Source: Callorhinus ursinus (taxonomy: Eukaryota > Chordata > Mammalia > Carnivora > Otariidae). Taken from it: a DNA stretch of 64,000 nucleotides. The stretch spans positions 5,862,940 to 5,926,939 of the forward strand of contig NW_020312904.1 in NCBI RefSeq assembly GCF_003265705.1, given 5' to 3'. Below the pieces are notes generated by a model. The model was not told the origin of the DNA. It ran no database searches and worked only from the letters and a program-made list of their open reading frames with translations. The position numbers and the translations under genes are program-made. Positions 54,511-64,000 of the stretch are shown here, piece after piece. The first letter of the stretch is position 1. Each line of letters starts with the position of its first letter.

Positions 54511-55840
54511 TTGAGCACTTGTTTTGGGTTTTACATAGATCAAAGGGCAGAACCTTGCCCCGTGGAATTCCTCACAGAGTAGAAAGACCTCTGTGAGCCT
54601 CACAGATGGCGTGTGGCGGGAGTGCTGACTCTTAACTTGGCCAGCCTGTTGGGAGGAGATGGTGGAGCCTAAAGGGCTGGGGAATTGCCAGGTGGCCTGT
54701 CGGAGCCATGCGTGCCTGTGCACCCTCTGCTCAGTCTGTGCACCCTCTGCTCTCCTTGACACACAGCACATACTCGGGGAGCCCTTCCTAGAGGAAGAAC
54801 TTCCTTATCCACTTCTGAAGGCTGCTCTGGGACAGAACCGCGGATTTTAAGATTATCTTCACTTCCTGTAAGATAATCGGAAAGGAAAGGTCAAGCCTTT
54901 TAACACCTCCTTGCATGTTCCAAAGGTGGAGGCTTTATTAAGCATTTTCGGCATCTGGGGCTTTCCTTTCTTCTTCATGCCAATTTTAAGAATAAAATAA
55001 ACAGACACACCTTTCTCTGGATCCTTCAGAACCATCTCTGTTTTTGTTCTTAGGCCTTAGGAACGCACTGCTGAGTGTTTGTGCCTCGTATCTTCTGCTC
55101 CTTGGTGAGTCCAGGAAACAGGTTAGAAACTAAATCCCTAGTGCAGATCGAGAGTGAGGGATTTCAGGAGACCCTACCTGTGCTCACCAGAAGTGACTGC
55201 TTGCCGTGCTTTGAAACCATGTACATCCTGCTTGCATCATGTGGCATCAGTTCTTAGGGCTGTCAGTTTGATTCTAGCATTTAGCGAGATGATTTCGTTT
55301 TACTTTGCGCAAGTGTGGGCAGGGGCTGGTGAGGATGTGATCTGGGGAAGGTCGGCTGGGTGAGAAGAGGGGAGCCTTCTGGAGGTGGGGGTCCAGGCCC
55401 ACTCAAGCAGGGAGGAGAAGCTGCTCCGGCTTCATGTCTGTGTAGCTGGCCCTAGACAGTGTGGGACCCTTGTTGGTGCTGGACTTTCCTGCCCCTTGGG
55501 GCTGCGTGGGGTCAGTGGAAAGGGTTTGGGGCCTCACGTCCCTGCTCCTTACCCACAGTGGACCTTGGACAAGTCTGGGTCGGCGGGGAGAGCTGAGCTT
55601 GGGAAATGGCAGGGCGCAGGCGCTGCTAGGTACATGCTTGTGGAACCACGGAGCCCGAGAACCTGGGCAGGGGGGCAGGGACGGACACTGGTGAGATGGA
55701 AGTTGAAAGAGTGAGGTCGTTTTGTTTTATGCTCAAGACCCTTGCAGAACGCCTGCGTCTTCGCTTCTGCTCCTGCCTGCCTGCTGGCAGCCACTGTCGC
55801 CTCTCACCGGGCAGCACTGCAGTGGCTGAATGGCCACTCC
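54511..55840. other. Unassigned GC-richer stretch
   Basis: No supported gene. A 20-bp period direct repeat of CTGTGCACCCTCTGCTC lies at 54,716-54,752. Frames up to 109 codons overlap on both strands. Confidence 0.45.
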
Positions 55841-55844
55841 CCAG

Positions 55845-56175
55845 AGCACCAGGCAGGCCTTCCTGCCTTCAGGCTCGAGCTTCCTTTTGCCATGTGCCTT
55901 TCCCCCGGAGGCCCTCATGGACTTCAGCTTTGTCTCGGATGTCACCTGTTCAATGAGACCTTCTCTAGCCGCTCAGCTTAAAAGCTCAGCCTCCTTTCCA
56001 CCTTCACCTTCATGCCTCTTCCTTGCTGTGTTTCTCCACATAGCAGCTACTCTGATTGAATCTTTGTCAGTCACTTGCACTAGAACGTAACTCCATGAGG
56101 ATGGAGCTTTTCTTCTCCATACCCTGTTGGATTCCCCAGCACCCAGAGCATAGTGTGACTGCAGGTACTGAAAGA
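55845..56175 (+). repeat. L2 3'-region fragment
   Basis: Plus-strand L2 in good order: CATGTGCCTTTCCCCCGGAG, 'CAATGAGACCTTCTCTAGCC', 'AGAACGTAACTCCATGAGGA' and CCCAGCACCCAGAGCATAG. Confidence 0.75.
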
Positions 56176-56535
56176 ATGGAAAGCAAACAGTAGGTGGGTA
56201 GTTACATTGTATTCCCAAGGGGTATGTGCTACTTCAATGAAAAGTAAAACCTCCTTTTGATGACTGCTTTTATTTAATAAAAAAAAGTCCTCTTCATTTC
56301 TTGTTTTGACACAAAACACATAATACACATTTTCACTGCAAACTTTGAACCAGTGCCAGCCCCAGTCCATCCTGTGCTGCACTCAGGCTCCCCTTAGCAG
56401 CTCCGAGTCTAAATAGAACTTGAAGATCACATACTTTATGAACAAGAAAACTGAAGTCCCAAGGAGTCTTATACTAAGTCATTCTACTCCATCTCATCAG
56501 ATTTGCACCAGAGCCAGGAAGGGGAACCAGCATTT
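56176..56535. other. Unassigned stretch
   Basis: No supported gene. Confidence 0.4.
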
Positions 56536-56539
56536 ATTT

Positions 56540-56745
56540 TTTTACCACATCGGAGACAGGCACATCCTTGTATTATCTAAGCTAATCCTCGTTCAGAAGC
56601 CTGCAGGGTGCTCATCATCATCCCTGTTTTATGAGTGGTATAGCAGAGGCACAGAGCAGTAACGTCATTTGCTGGGGCACATGGCTAATAAGACTCAGAT
56701 GGCTGGGTCAGTCCCCTTCCTAGCCAGTGCTCTTGGGGACATCCC
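56540..56745 (-). repeat. MIR SINE remnant
   Basis: Reversed MIR: ATCTAAGCTAATCCTCG, 'CCTGTTTTATGAGTGGTATA', GCAGAGGCACAGAGCAG and GGGGCACATGGCTAATAAG. Confidence 0.68.
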
Positions 56746-57181
56746 TGGAGCCCCTCATGGGATGCACAGGGAATCTCCTCCTTCGCTCTGGTGGTGAGCA
56801 TGTAGAGCATGCTTTCCAGATCTTCTGTTTGATGCTGCTGTTGGTCAGTCACCTGTTTCCGCTGGCTCAGTGTGTTCCAGTTTTCCTGCTGTGAGCATGT
56901 TCTCAGGTTGACCTTTGTCTCTGTGGGCAACACTTTCCCCTGCTCAAAGCTGGTGTGTGTTCGAGAGGTTCTCCTGGGCTTTTGGTAACAAACTAAAGTG
57001 AAATCTCAGTGATTATGGGGCTTGATGAATAATTTATGTTGCAAAAGATTTTAAAATTAGCCCCAAAGAAGCAAAGTAAATTTTTTAAGAGATTGCCTAA
57101 GTGCAGTTACTTCATTGAAACTGGTCACCAACTGGCAGCAAAGCTCTTTGCAAACAAGTTTTTCTGGTGCTCTGACTCCAG
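56746..57181. other. Unassigned stretch
   Basis: No recognised gene or repeat. Confidence 0.4.
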
Positions 57182-57296
57182 ACAAAATTGTAGACGAGTG
57201 TGTAGTATGTCCAAAACAGGTCTTTGGGCATGTGGAAGAGCGGCAGTTTGCACAGGAGAATAATTATTTTCACGTGAAAAAGAGAGAAGGGCTACA
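57182..57296 (+). other. Candidate internal exon (unrecognised)
   Basis: A TTTTTCTGGTGCTCTGACTCCAG acceptor-like end is followed by 115 bases open in the frame that reads DKIVDECVVCPKQVFGHVEE and onward, ending at a GTGAGT donor-like site (57,297-57,302). The flanking exon base is A, not the usual G. The frame opens upstream without a break (from 57,115), so the acceptor is not needed to explain it. I do not recognise the peptide; a decayed pseudogene or chance is equally possible. Confidence 0.15.
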
Positions 57297-57302
57297 GTGA
57301 GT

Positions 57303-57324
57303 AGGGCAGGGGGCGGGGCGGGGA
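57303..57324 (+). other. G-rich tract
   Basis: GGG runs separated by one or two bases; fits a short G-quadruplex pattern. Confidence 0.5.
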
Positions 57325-57469
57325 ACAGACTAGGAGGCAGGTCCTGGGCTAAGGAGGAATAACACAGATACCACAGGACCGAGGTTTCCTAGAAATTCCC
57401 TCCCTGGCTCCATTCTTCCTTCAGCGACTGTCTCTGAGCAACTAAAGGTACTGTGACAGGCACCAGGGT

Positions 57470-57720
57470 ACCCCCAGGAGCTAACAGCCTGGTTGGGGAG
57501 ATAGGGATATAACCAAATAATGGCACCATAGAGAAACTTTACAGGGACACTGGTGGGCAAAGGGTCATTGTTGTGGTTGGCGGTGCTCCTCAGAGGAGGT
57601 AACACTCAAACTGGGCCTTGCAGGATGGGTAGGAGTTGACAAGGATGGGCAGTCTCAGGCAGCAGTGTGCTGCACCTGTGGTGATTCCAAGCCTGGTGGC
57701 CAGGCGGGTAGGGTAGACCA
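57470..57720 (-). repeat. L2 fragment (minus strand)
   Basis: Reversed L2: AACAGCCTGGTTGGGGAG, 'ATAGGGATATAACCAAATAA', 'CTCAGAGGAGGTAACACTCA' and GGGCCTTGCAGGATGGGTAGG. Confidence 0.72.
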
Positions 57721-58879
57721 GTGCAGGGGCCCCCCAGGGCTGAGACCTGTGGGTTGATGCCATGTGCGGTCCCCAGAGGGTCTTGTGTATGCAGCTGCCA
57801 CATTAAAAGGTGTGTAACTGTAGTTAGGGGACATGCAGTGGGCGTGGGGCCCAAGAGAAGGAGGTGGGGGCATGCACACAAGTGAAGAAAGGGAAAGGTG
57901 GTCACGTATACAAAATGCCTTAAAAGGTTGTATATTAATGTTAGAAATTGTGCTGTAGTTCTTTACCACATTTACTCGTGTTTGAGCACTCAGTATAGCA
58001 CACTGTGGGGCCTCAGTTACGCTTTTTGAACTCATTAAATAATAAAGCCTTATTAAAAGGCTCAAGACAATTCTCTCATCATGAATATACATTTCTATGC
58101 TCTTATCAGACTCTAAAACATATAAGGTCTTACATCAAGTTGCTGGTAAAATTAGAGAAAATTTTCAAAGCTGCTTTTTACTTTCTTTGTTTCACGTTTC
58201 TCCAGTAGGGAAAAAGACTGGGAGACTGTCAAAGAACTGGCTGTTCTCCTAAGTATTTGAGGAGAACAGTGTGAGTCATTGTAGCTTTTTGCTGGTATTT
58301 TAGTATCTGGTTTATTTTTAAAGAGTTTTGTGCAACTGGAGTTTCTTCCGTGGTTTCTGTTACCATGGCTCCATAATATTTCCTCAAATCTGCTTGTTCA
58401 TCCTTTCACACACTTCAGCATCAAATTTATAATTCCTTAGAATCAGAATATCTCATTTATGATATCCAAGAATGTTTCTCCAGCTGCAACAGCATTTTGC
58501 TACAAAGTGGAAAAGTTAGTTGTTTTTCCCTATCAGAGAGACATTGGGAAGAGAGAGGGTGTGGTTCTGTGAAGGATAGTGCAGTAAGTGGGCGGCGGGC
58601 GAGGGCTCTTAGGAGGCTCCCGCTGGTGGTCTAAGCAGAGGACCAGTGTCATCTGTGTGGAACCACTTCCCCTTTAGATCCCACAGTTGGGGATACAGGA
58701 TGGGCAAGTTGCCATGTTTGCTTGGGACATGCTGCCATTGGATGTTTTGGCCCAGACATCCAATACACTCTTGGTTCTTGGTTCTCCTTCAGTTTGAGTG
58801 TATGTCTTCTCACTCTTATTTATTCATTTATTTTTAGACTTGATTGAGGCTTCCACCCTGGGAAGGGCTCTTGTTTTTA
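57721..58879. other. Unassigned stretch
   Basis: No supported gene. The 145-codon minus frame (57,655-58,092) partly covers the L2 and is unrecognised. Confidence 0.45.
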
Positions 58880-58893
58880 AGAATCCGCAGTCA

Positions 58894-59099
58894 AGGGGCT
58901 CCTGGGTGGCTCAGTTGTTAAGCGTCTCCCTTCGGCTCAGGTCATGGTCCCAGGGTCCTGGGATCGAGCCCCGCATCGGGCTCCCCGCTGGGTGGGAAGC
59001 CTGCTTCTCCCTCTCCCACCCCCTCTACCTGTGTTCCCTTTCTCGCTGTGTCTCTGTCAAATAAATAATAAAAAAAATCTTAAAAAAAAAAAGAGAGAG
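58894..59099 (+). mobile_element. CAN-type SINE
   Basis: Complete plus-strand copy with GGGGCTCCTGGGTGGCTCAG head and A tail ending in (GA)n. The TSD AGAATCCGCAGTCA is exact at 58,880-58,893 and 59,100-59,113. Confidence 0.96.
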
Positions 59100-59383
59100 A
59101 GAATCCGCAGTCAGAAGAGAAACAGTGCTGGTCCTGGCAGTCAAATGCCCTCTCTTCCTGGCATTGAGGATTATTCAGGGAGACACTTTCCTGCATTTCA
59201 TTGCTTTGAGGAATGTCTATTTCTTAAAGGATTGTTCAGGATTTAAAAGAAAGTCCCAGAAAAATATGGAATCGTAGGGATAGTTTGTTTCCAATCTCTT
59301 AAAGTCTTTGCCCTCTTTGACTTTTCGGGGCTAGCCAGTTTTCCTCTGACACAGAAATGTGGTATCAAACTAGGTTCTGGGTG

Positions 59384-59585
59384 GGGTGCCTGGGTGGCTC
59401 AGTCCGTTAAACGTCTGCCTTTGGCTCAGGTCGTGATCCCAGGGTCCCGGGATTGAGCCCCTCATTGGGCTTCTTGCTCAGTGGGGAGTCTTGCTCCTCA
59501 CTCTGCCTCTGCTCCCCCTGCTTATGCTCTCTCTCTTTCTCTCTCAAATAAATAAATGAAATCTTTTTTAAAAAAAAAAACCCAG
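59384..59585 (+). mobile_element. CAN-type SINE
   Basis: Complete plus-strand copy with long (CT)n and A tail. The TSD CTAGGTTCTGGGTG is exact at 59,370-59,383 and 59,586-59,599. Confidence 0.96.
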
Positions 59586-59599
59586 CTAGGTTCTGGGTG

Positions 59600-60060
59600 T
59601 GTCTTTGAGGTTCATTATAGGGGGCAGTCTGGCCAAATGTTTTGAAATTCTATAAATATAAATGTTGACTCAATGATAGAGCAAGTCCTAATACTTGAGA
59701 ATTTCAAGTGTGTTGTAACTGACTGGGCCTTTGACTCCTAATGCAGTTGCTTCCTCTGACTCAGAGAGGACCCCTTTACAAACAATAAAAACATACAAAA
59801 CTGTGGTTCCAGGTACCCCAGAGGCTGCCCAGGAGGCTCCAGGTGGGAAGGTCTTCTAACTGAGTGACTGTACGGACTGGCATTGTAGAAGAATTTACTT
59901 TTTAAGAATCACTGAAAAATTAAGTTTTGCTGTCAGCTCAAGAAACATTTTGTGGTTAATCATCTGAGTAGTCTTCTTTTCTTTCCCGTGTAATTCAAGA
60001 GATGTCAGTATGAGTGGAATTGTTAACAACAGAATGTTATTGTTAAGATCTTACAGATCT
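59600..60060. other. Unassigned stretch
   Basis: No supported gene or repeat. Confidence 0.4.
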
Positions 60061-60064
60061 TGTA

Positions 60065-60470
60065 GGGTGGTGGTGTTGGGAGGTGGGACTGGATGAGAGA
60101 GGATGATCAGGGAGACTCTGAGGACCTCTGGGCAGAGGCCCGTATGGTACCAGGGCGCTGGCCATGCAGTTACCTTAGGGAAGAGCATTCTGGGGAGAGG
60201 GAACAGCATGTGCAAAAGTCCTGAGGCAGAGATGAGCTCCGTGTGTTTGAGAAATAGTGGGAAGATCACTGTGGCGGGAGCAGAACAGGGCCAGCCAGTG
60301 AGGGAGAGTGGAAGAGGGCAGGCAGGGGCCAGGTCGTGATGGGACTTGCAGCAAAGGTGAGGAGTTAGGGTTTAACTCCCAAGTGTGATGGGTGTTGAGC
60401 AGGGAAGTGACATGATTTAAGTATTTAAAAAGGTTGCCCCAGGGAGACTAGAAATTGAAAGGGTGGATTT
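60065..60470 (-). repeat. L2 fragment (minus strand)
   Basis: Well-kept reversed L2: 'GGAACAGCATGTGCAAAAGT', CCTGAGGCAGAGATGAGC, 'GGCCAGGTCGTGATGGGACT' and 'GGAAGTGACATGATTTAAGT'. Confidence 0.82.
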
Positions 60471-61100
60471 GTTGATCTACCTAACTGTTGGGCTTCCCTA
60501 AGAAAACATTAAACTTCTGTGTACATTTTAACTTTGGAACTTTAGAGTTATTAATACCACCTGCATTCCTTGTATTTGGGATTCTGTGAAGTTTTCTGGG
60601 CTCTTCTTGAAGAGAGGTATTGTGTAAGTAAATAACACTCTGGTGGTTAACAGTGGTAATAGCAAAATGATTCTGCATAGTCCTGTCGATTTAAAAATGT
60701 CCCTATTAATAGTGTATAACATTGTTCTCAGCCCAGCCAGCAGCTGGAAGATTACAAGTTATGAGAAACTCATCAAGTTTAAACCACATGGGGATTTTTG
60801 TATAGAAATGTGACCCCAGTTCCGCCTTCCTCCGTCACTGTTCCTGTTTCAGGGTGGGCACCCGGCCATGCTGTCTGGCCCTCCGAAGCCTGGGAGCTCT
60901 CATTGACGCCAACTGGCCTGGGCTCCCTTCCTGCCCCTCCCCGTCCCACCCCCGTCTTTCCCTAAGGATTCTTCTGTCTGGGGCACCTTGCCCTTACCCT
61001 TGTGCACCTGCCACATTCCTACGGGCTCCTCGGGACTCCACTTGTGGCCCTGGGCAGCCACTGTGCGGTTCTGGGCTTCCTCAGACCCCAGCGGAGAGCA
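60471..61100. other. Unassigned stretch
   Basis: No supported gene. A CTTCTGTCTGGGGCACCTTGCC piece near 60,970 may be a trace of L2. Confidence 0.4.
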
Positions 61101-61104
61101 GCTA

Positions 61105-61262
61105 CGTCCACTCGTGACTGAGGTATTGTGTCCGCCAACAAGGCCAAGGAGTAATCATCAGTATCAGTTTTCCTTTCTGGGTGTGAAGAGACTGAGGCTC
61201 GGAGGGTTTACGTAACGTGCTCGTGGTGATCTAGCTGGTGTGTGGCAGAGTGGCGGTCGTGC
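61105..61262 (-). repeat. MIR remnant
   Basis: Reversed MIR: GAAGAGACTGAGGCTCGGAGG, 'GATCTAGCTGGTGTGTGGCA' and GAGTGGCGG. Confidence 0.6.
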
Positions 61263-61599
61263 TCAGTTCATTCCGCCTCTCACATATCTCTGCCCTGCTT
61301 ATGCTGGGCTCCATGCCCAGCTCTGGGGCACACCTTTGAGCAAGGCAGGCAGGGGGTATGGGTTTGTCTCCCCCAGCACCCTAAGCTGTTGGAGCAGGCA
61401 TGCTTCCAGAACAGGACTCCTGCACAGGTGCTCAGTGAATGCCGAATGAGTGAGTGCATGCACGCATGCATGCCTGTTGACATTGTACCCTTATTGGAGT
61501 CCCAGCTGCAGTGTTGTCCCTGTTACGCCCCCAGAGTCATGCTCACGTCATTCACCTCTGCCTCTTCTTGGAGTTTTCCATTGCCATGTCTCACCCAGG

Positions 61600-61835
61600 G
61601 AGACAGTGTGGCTTGGCAGCTAAGGGGCAGGCTCTGGGGTACCTGGCCTGGGTTTGAGTCCCAACTTCGCCACCTGCTACCTGTGTGGCTTTGGTCAAGT
61701 TATTGGAACACTGTGTATCTCATTTCTTCATCTGTAAAATGGGGATGAGAGGAGTAGCTGCCTCATAGGGCTGTTCTGAGAGTGAATGGTGCCTCGTACC
61801 TAGGAAGCACTGAATAAATATTGACCGTTATTATG
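61600..61835 (+). repeat. MIR SINE, near full length
   Basis: Plus-strand MIR: ACAGTGTGGCTTGGCAGC, 'CCTGGGTTTGAGTCCCAACT', TTGGTCAAGTTATTGG, 'TCTTCATCTGTAAAATGGGG' and 'AGCACTGAATAAATATTGAC'. The best MIR in the window. Confidence 0.88.
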
Positions 61836-63120
61836 AATTCTGCTGTCTGGTGGGGACAAGACCAGTTGAGCCCCACTCAACTCTGAGGGCGCTGTCAACC
61901 CCCCACTACTGGATCCGGGCCTAGTACCTGTCAGATGAGGGAATGTCCCGGGAAGAGTTCCACCCACACGGGGCATCTGGGGGTGCTGTGGGGGCCCCGA
62001 CCCCATGAGAGCCTTGCAAGGAACAGGACTGCCAGGACTATGGTCAGCTTTTGGTCCCGTTGTCCTGGCCTTTCTCCTGCCTGTCCCAAGTTTGACAGCT
62101 TCCCCTGACTTGTGCCCCTCCGCTTTTCCCTTCTACCCATTGTGTCCCTATCAGACTTGATATTATGTCCAGTAAGTTATTAAATCAGCTCAAGTGTTGC
62201 GTTACCCTCAGTAACTGAAATGACCACTCATCACCCCCCCCTTTGCTCAAATGCATCTGTTAAGTTCTTTGCTGCATCTGCTGTAGCCTCAGTAGTGATG
62301 TTTCTAAATTTATTAATTTCATTTGCTTAATATTTTCATGCTTTTAATCAAGGAAGTACATGCAAATGCATTTAACTTACAAAGAATATAATATACCAGG
62401 AACTTGAGTATTAGTTCACATTAAAGTCTTGAAGCTAATCTAACTTCTCATTAGAAGCCAATATATTGTACATGTGTCTTCTGTCTCTAAGAATAGGAAT
62501 ATCAGTAAAAAAATAAAGTATACTTATTTCAGGGATAAATTTACTTTTGCATTTGAACTGTCAGAAACTTACATTTTGTAATGTTTAAATTTTCCCATTG
62601 ATTCAAACTAAACTGAGAGATTGAATAATCCAAACCATGAAAGTGTTTTGTTTTTTATCAACATGCTGTTTATTCTTTTAAGGTGACCTACTTGCAGACT
62701 TCCAAATGCATTTTTGAAACATTTCAGTGAGTTTAAAAGTAAGAAAGACAGTCACTTTCAAAATTAATTCCTTTAATAATGTCTCCCTTTGTTAAGCGAG
62801 TATGAACGTGGGCATCCATGTGCTTTTTGGGTCTGGATTGAGGGGGTGTCTCACCTGTGCTGGGCTCTGAGACAGCAGGACACAAAGGCTAACAGAGTGT
62901 GCTGGGTCCAGAGACGGGTCTGGGTAGTGAGCCTTGGTGCTGCTCTGTGTTCTGGTTGTGAAATTGGGGGCAGAAGAGAGACGGTTATTTCTCTCATACC
63001 TGATGCCCAGGGGCGGCATTCCAGGGGCTGGTGGAACAGACCAGAGTCAGAGACTCCCACTTCCTGTCTTCTTGTATTGAGCAGGGCTCAGGGCCCAAGG
63101 ACTTTTGTATTCAGTACAAC
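61836..63120. other. Mostly unique DNA
   Basis: No supported gene. 62,160-62,780 is AT-rich and repeat-poor. The 115-codon frame at 62,789-63,136 is unrecognised. Confidence 0.45.
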
Positions 63121-63124
63121 TGAC

Positions 63125-63500
63125 TTTGTGCTATGATTGGGATACAAAAATAGACACCACGTGGTCCTTGCCGTCAGGCACCCTTTGTCTCCTGATTGAG
63201 ACAGATCCGTGCTTGACTGTGTCCACCTGAGGTTGGATGGAATGAGTACTGGAGGAGAGGAAGGAACATGCTACTTGGGGCAGGCCAGACTGCAAAGCTT
63301 ACTTTTGACTGGGAATAAAGGAAGGCTTCATGGAAGAGGTGTGACATTTGATCATGACCTTGAAGAATAATTAGTGTCTTGCCAGTCATCCGGGAGGTGG
63401 TTTCAGGGAGAAGGAATGTTGTGGAGGGAGGTGTGAGGGCCCAAAAGGGCTGGGCTCTGCTGGGCCCTGGGGCTGATGAGAGGGACTCTGAGGCCTAAAG
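63125..63500 (-). repeat. L2 fragment (minus strand)
   Basis: Reversed L2: 'ATTGGGATACAAAAATAGAC', CACGTGGTCCTTGCCGTCAGG, 'AAAGGAAGGCTTCATGGAAG' and GGTGTGACATTTGATC. Confidence 0.72.
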
Positions 63501-64000
63501 GGTGGGTAACCCTCTTGCGTTGTCACAGTCGGGAGTAGGTCATTCTCTGGAGAGCTCGTCAAAGGATTGGCAAGATGTCCCCAGCCACGTGGCCAGCGTG
63601 CGCTCCATTCTAGAAGGTGGACAGGCCAACCTTGCGAGAAAACCTTGAGGAATCGCTTGTGGGATTCAGAGGTTCTCTCTCTCCGCCTGCAGTTCTGATG
63701 CAGGATTAAGCCCTTTGCAGGCACAGTGCTCCCACCTAATGCTCCCCAATCTCCTGACTGCCCCCTCCACCAAGTTGTCACTGTGCCTGATCAGTGGCAG
63801 GGGAAGGGGGTCTTCATCGAGGAGTCTGGGACCTAGGGTCAGAGTGCCTGTCGCAGCGTATGTGACGGTCATGCCTCTTTTTACTCATTTTGTAAAATGC
63901 ACATATAAATTGCTGTCACCTTTCCCTTTATATAAACTTTGGCATTCCTATGTGCAGACCTCACAGCACAGGTGACATCCTGTGTCCCCAACCCTGTTCA
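63501..64000. other. Unassigned stretch
   Basis: No supported gene up to the window end. The 131-codon minus frame (63,386-63,781) overlaps the L2 and is unrecognised. Confidence 0.4.

Noticed and set aside
1..64000. Regularly spaced near-identical repeats as a possible CRISPR-like array
   Set aside because: The copies are about 200-bp SINEs on both strands with separate target duplications and irregular spacing; this is a vertebrate genome.

Overview
The window is nuclear DNA from a caniform carnivore, most likely an arctoid (bear, seal, sea lion or mustelid type). The evidence is at least 45 copies or fragments of the carnivore tRNA-Lys-derived SINE (CAN/SINEC), each beginning with the 'GGGGCGCCTGGGTGGCTCAG' head or ending in its reverse complement. 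Many have intact target-site duplications (TSDs). Two young-looking groups recur. Group A has a GACAGAGAGACACAGCGAGAG body with 'GGAACACAAGCAGGGGGAG'. Group B has a 'GAGAATGAGAGATAGAGAG' body with 'AGAGGGTCAGAGGGAG'. Older, more diverged or shortened copies are also present. From memory of carnivore repeats this mixture fits arctoids; the species cannot be fixed by eye.

I found no convincing protein-coding gene, rRNA, tRNA gene, CpG island or promoter. The open reading frames present are mostly translations of SINE, L1, L2 or microsatellite sequence. The window therefore looks like intergenic DNA or the inside of one or more large introns. Two short stretches have splice-site-like borders around an open frame (33,231-33,299 + and 57,182-57,296 +). 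I recognise neither and list both only as weak candidates.

Layout. 1-2.3 kb: MIR, L2 and three SINEs. 2.5-6.1 kb: mostly unique sequence with a G-rich tract, ending in a solitary endogenous-retrovirus LTR on the minus strand (5,620-6,040) flanked by a 4-bp duplication. 6.2-13.9 kb: very SINE-rich, including a five-SINE pile-up at 10.28-11.37 kb, plus minus-strand L1 remnants. 14.4-16.45 kb: a 5'-truncated minus-strand L1 carrying two SINEs. 16.45-25.2 kb: SINE-rich, with an inverted SINE pair (21.3-21.6 kb) and two stacked clusters (23.9-25.15 kb). 25.2-31 kb: MIR, L2 and L1 relics without SINEs. 31-32 kb: three SINEs, one with a split tail holding an 18-bp perfect palindrome. 32-41.8 kb: about 9.9 kb with no SINE. 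41.8-43.4 kb: SINEs and a 54-bp tandem duplication. 43.4-49.4 kb: SINE-free and GC-richer. 49.7-52.2 kb: a plus-strand L1 ORF2/3' UTR fragment interrupted by SINEs. 52.2-64 kb: mainly unique DNA with L2 and MIR relics and three SINEs.

The clearest large-scale pattern is SINE asymmetry: 36 of the 45 copies lie in the first 32 kb and 9 in the second 32 kb. No new biological system is evident. The points most worth checking are the LTR, the palindrome in a SINE tail, the inverted SINE pair, the tail-only insertion at 41.65 kb and the SINE-free block with its candidate exon.
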